Part shown: piece by piece, positions 23,723-25,444 of the stretch
Position numbering within the stretch: position 1 is the stretch's first letter
Layout: each line of letters begins with the position of its first letter
Program-made: the position numbers and the translations under genes
Assembly: GCA_041550515.1 (NCBI GenBank)
Contig: JBFEOQ010000020.1
Coordinates: 1-25,444, forward strand
Direction of reading: 5' to 3'
Source of the DNA: PFL35 sp041550515
Lineage (GTDB): Archaea > Thermoplasmatota > E2 > DHVEG-1
DNA length: 25,444 bases
The notes under the pieces: generated by a model
The model's database searches: none
What the model was told of the DNA's origin: nothing
What the model saw: only the letters and a program-made list of their open reading frames with translations

Positions 23723-25423
23723 ATGATGAACTCTAATATAAAAAAAATAATATTTTTTATTAGTTTTTTGATTATATCTCAAACAATAGGAGTAACTGCA
23801 TTTAATAAAAATATTACCTCCAATAATTTTTCTATATTATCTAATAGTGAGAATTATGATATGGTGATTATTTCAACGTCATTATATTCAAATTTTATAA
23901 TTCCGTTAATTAATCATAAGAATTCATTAGGTGTTAAAACTTTTTTAAAAACGATTACAGAGATTTATGATAATTATGCGGGGCGTGACAATGCAGAAAA
24001 AATTAAATATTTTATAAAGGAAGCTAAGGAATTATATGATGTTAATTATGTGCTAATCATTGGTGGAGCAATGGATATCCCTGGTCGATATACACATATA
24101 TATTTTAATGAACCTTTTGATTATCCAACTCCTGATGAATGGGTTTTTACATCTGATTTTTATTATGCTGATCTTTATGATCAAACTGGTTCTTTTAGTA
24201 GCTGGGATAGTAATGAGAACAATATTTTCGCTGAATATAACTGGTATGGAAACACAGATGATATCGATCTTGTTCCAGATGTTTATATTGGGCGACTTGC
24301 ATGTATTGATGAAATTCAAGTACAAAATTGTGTAAATAAAATAATAATGTATGAAAATGAAAAATCTTGGGAGCAGCATTGGTTTACAAATCTAATAATG
24401 ATAGCAGGTGATGGTATACCTTTTGATCAAGAAAATATTGATGAATCTGAATATTTACAAGAATTTATAATTGATAACATGGATGGTTTTATTCCTAATC
24501 GGCTTTGGGCAACAAATGGTGGATTATCTAATGCTTATAATATAAATGATGCAATTAATAAAGGAGCAGGTTTTGTTTTTTTTAATGGGCACGGTTCTCA
24601 TGACTCATGGGTGACTTATTTACATAATAGTTATGTTATGGTTCCACCAGGTTATTATAAAGTATCTCATATTGATCAGTTGACAAACAATAAGACATTA
24701 CCAATTATTATTTCAGATGCATGTCATCATTTACAATATGATTTATATAATAATTGTTTTGGTTGGAGTTTTGTTTCAAATCCTAATGGTGGTGCAATAG
24801 CCTTTATTGGAGGATCTGATGTTGATTTAGCATATGCAGGAACAAGAATTGTTGAAAAAGGAATAGAAAAACTTTGTCTAAAAATTAGTATCCTTTATCA
24901 GAATGGATTTATAAAACTTGGAGATCTCTGGGGGAGAGGATTAATTGAATATCAACCAGATGAAAATGATATTGTTGATTTGTTAACGATTTTACAAAAT
25001 CATCTTTTTGGTGATCCCTCTTTACAAATCGCTGCTACCTCTCAGCCGCCTGATAAGCCAAATCCACCAATTGGCCCATCAAAAGGAAAAATAAAAATTT
25101 CACATGAATTTACAGCAATTACAAATGATCCTAATAATGACAAAGTATTTTATCTATTTGATTGGGGGGATGATAAATTAAATAATTGGAATGGTCCCTT
25201 TGATTCTGGAGAGCTATGCAGGGTTAATCATACATGGGAAAAACAAGGTATATATCAGGTAAAAGTGAAAGCAAAAGATGAACATGGAGTTCATAGTGAA
25301 TGGTCAGAATCAATAGGAGTTAGCATGCCAAAAAATAAGATGTTTTATCTTAATTATATTTTATTTGAAAGATTATTTTATCGTTTTTATTTTATTAAAA
25401 TAAAACTAGACCATTTACTATAA
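23723..25423 (+). CDS. Secreted C25 (gingipain-type) cysteine protease with Ig/PKD-like domain
   Basis: A 566-aa exported protein. A signal peptide covers residues 1-26 (basic start, IIFFISFLIISQ core, cleavage likely after VTA). The caspase-fold C25 domain spans about 45-440: YDMVIIST opening strand, VLIIGGAMDIPGRY, DVYIGRLAC, FFNGHGSHDSW with catalytic His290, and IIISDACHH with catalytic Cys334. An Ig/PKD-like domain follows at about 444-535 (FDWGDD, HTWEKQGIYQVKVKAKDEHG). The last 32 residues (SMPKNK, then aromatic-hydrophobic and basic residues) look like a C-terminal anchor or sorting tail. Gingipain-like proteins are common in sediment Thermoplasmatota thought to degrade detrital protein. 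An ATG at 23726 is an equal start. Confidence 0.88.
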   Translation: MMNSNIKKIIFFISFLIISQTIGVTAFNKNITSNNFSILSNSENYDMVIISTSLYSNFIIPLINHKNSLGVKTFLKTITEIYDNYAGRDNAEKIKYFIKEAKELYDVNYVLIIGGAMDIPGRYTHIYFNEPFDYPTPDEWVFTSDFYYADLYDQTGSFSSWDSNENNIFAEYNWYGNTDDIDLVPDVYIGRLACIDEIQVQNCVNKIIMYENEKSWEQHWFTNLIMIAGDGIPFDQENIDESEYLQEFIIDNMDGFIPNRLWATNGGLSNAYNINDAINKGAGFVFFNGHGSHDSWVTYLHNSYVMVPPGYYKVSHIDQLTNNKTLPIIISDACHHLQYDLYNNCFGWSFVSNPNGGAIAFIGGSDVDLAYAGTRIVEKGIEKLCLKISILYQNGFIKLGDLWGRGLIEYQPDENDIVDLLTILQNHLFGDPSLQIAATSQPPDKPNPPIGPSKGKIKISHEFTAITNDPNNDKVFYLFDWGDDKLNNWNGPFDSGELCRVNHTWEKQGIYQVKVKAKDEHGVHSEWSESIGVSMPKNKMFYLNYILFERLFYRFYFIKIKLDHLL

Positions 25424-25444
25424 CATTAATCAAAATTAAAAAAA

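Noticed and set aside
1..25444. CRISPR array, rRNA, tRNA or complete insertion sequence
   Set aside because: I looked for regular spaced repeats, GC-rich tRNA-like blocks and paired terminal inverted repeats around a transposase; none is present apart from the lone serine recombinase.

Overview
The window is a strongly AT-rich stretch of an archaeal chromosome. Archaeal or euryarchaeal marker genes are spread along it: translation factor aIF6, archaeal-type valyl-tRNA synthetase, the tRNA-modifying enzyme Elp3, ribosomal protein S8e, SRP19, proteasome beta subunit and the KH/beta-CASP RNase aCPSF1. An exported C25 (gingipain-type) protease with an Ig/PKD-like domain, a FolD protein (tetrahydrofolate C1 metabolism), a SatP-type acetate transporter and a hexulose-phosphate synthase/RraA fusion point to Euryarchaeota, perhaps a Thermoplasmatota-related anaerobe. 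That placement is inference. Initiation signals are mixed: several genes have a TATA box about 27 nt before the start codon (leaderless: S8e, folD, HPS-RraA, the small gene ending at 22733), while others have clear Shine-Dalgarno sites (psmB, the 54-aa protein, SRP19, the ABC permease).

Layout: 1-3170 holds aIF6, a winged-helix regulator and a membrane thiol-disulfide protein (two thioredoxin-like domains plus a CcdA-like core). 3231-6623 holds valS and a SatP-like transporter, meeting tail to tail with a minus-strand pair, DUF362 ferredoxin protein and HPS-RraA (6626-8895). 9285-11207 holds a tiny SD-led gene, a SAM methyltransferase and folD, facing a minus-strand DrrAB-like ABC exporter (11218-12984). 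13097-16409 holds elp3, a DUF89 protein, S8e and SRP19. 16410-18262 is a gene-poor AT-rich island with one short serine recombinase and several DNA dyads. 18263-21643 holds a TrkA-like K+ channel regulatory protein, psmB and aCPSF1. 21708-23499 is a minus-strand block: a PLD/TrmB-like protein, a small helical protein, a GC-rich structured RNA candidate and an overlooked 49-aa zinc-ribbon protein. The C25 protease (23723-25423) closes the window.

The points most worth a second look are the GC-rich hairpin island at 23050-23126 (candidate small RNA with a C-rich, anti-Shine-Dalgarno-like loop, or on the other strand an SD-led micro-ORF), the FolD protein with two catalytic residues replaced (Arg54, Glu121), the short serine recombinase without a zinc ribbon next to att-like dyads, and the ATGA-coupled HPS-RraA/DUF362 pair. 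No rRNA, tRNA, CRISPR array or complete insertion sequence was seen.
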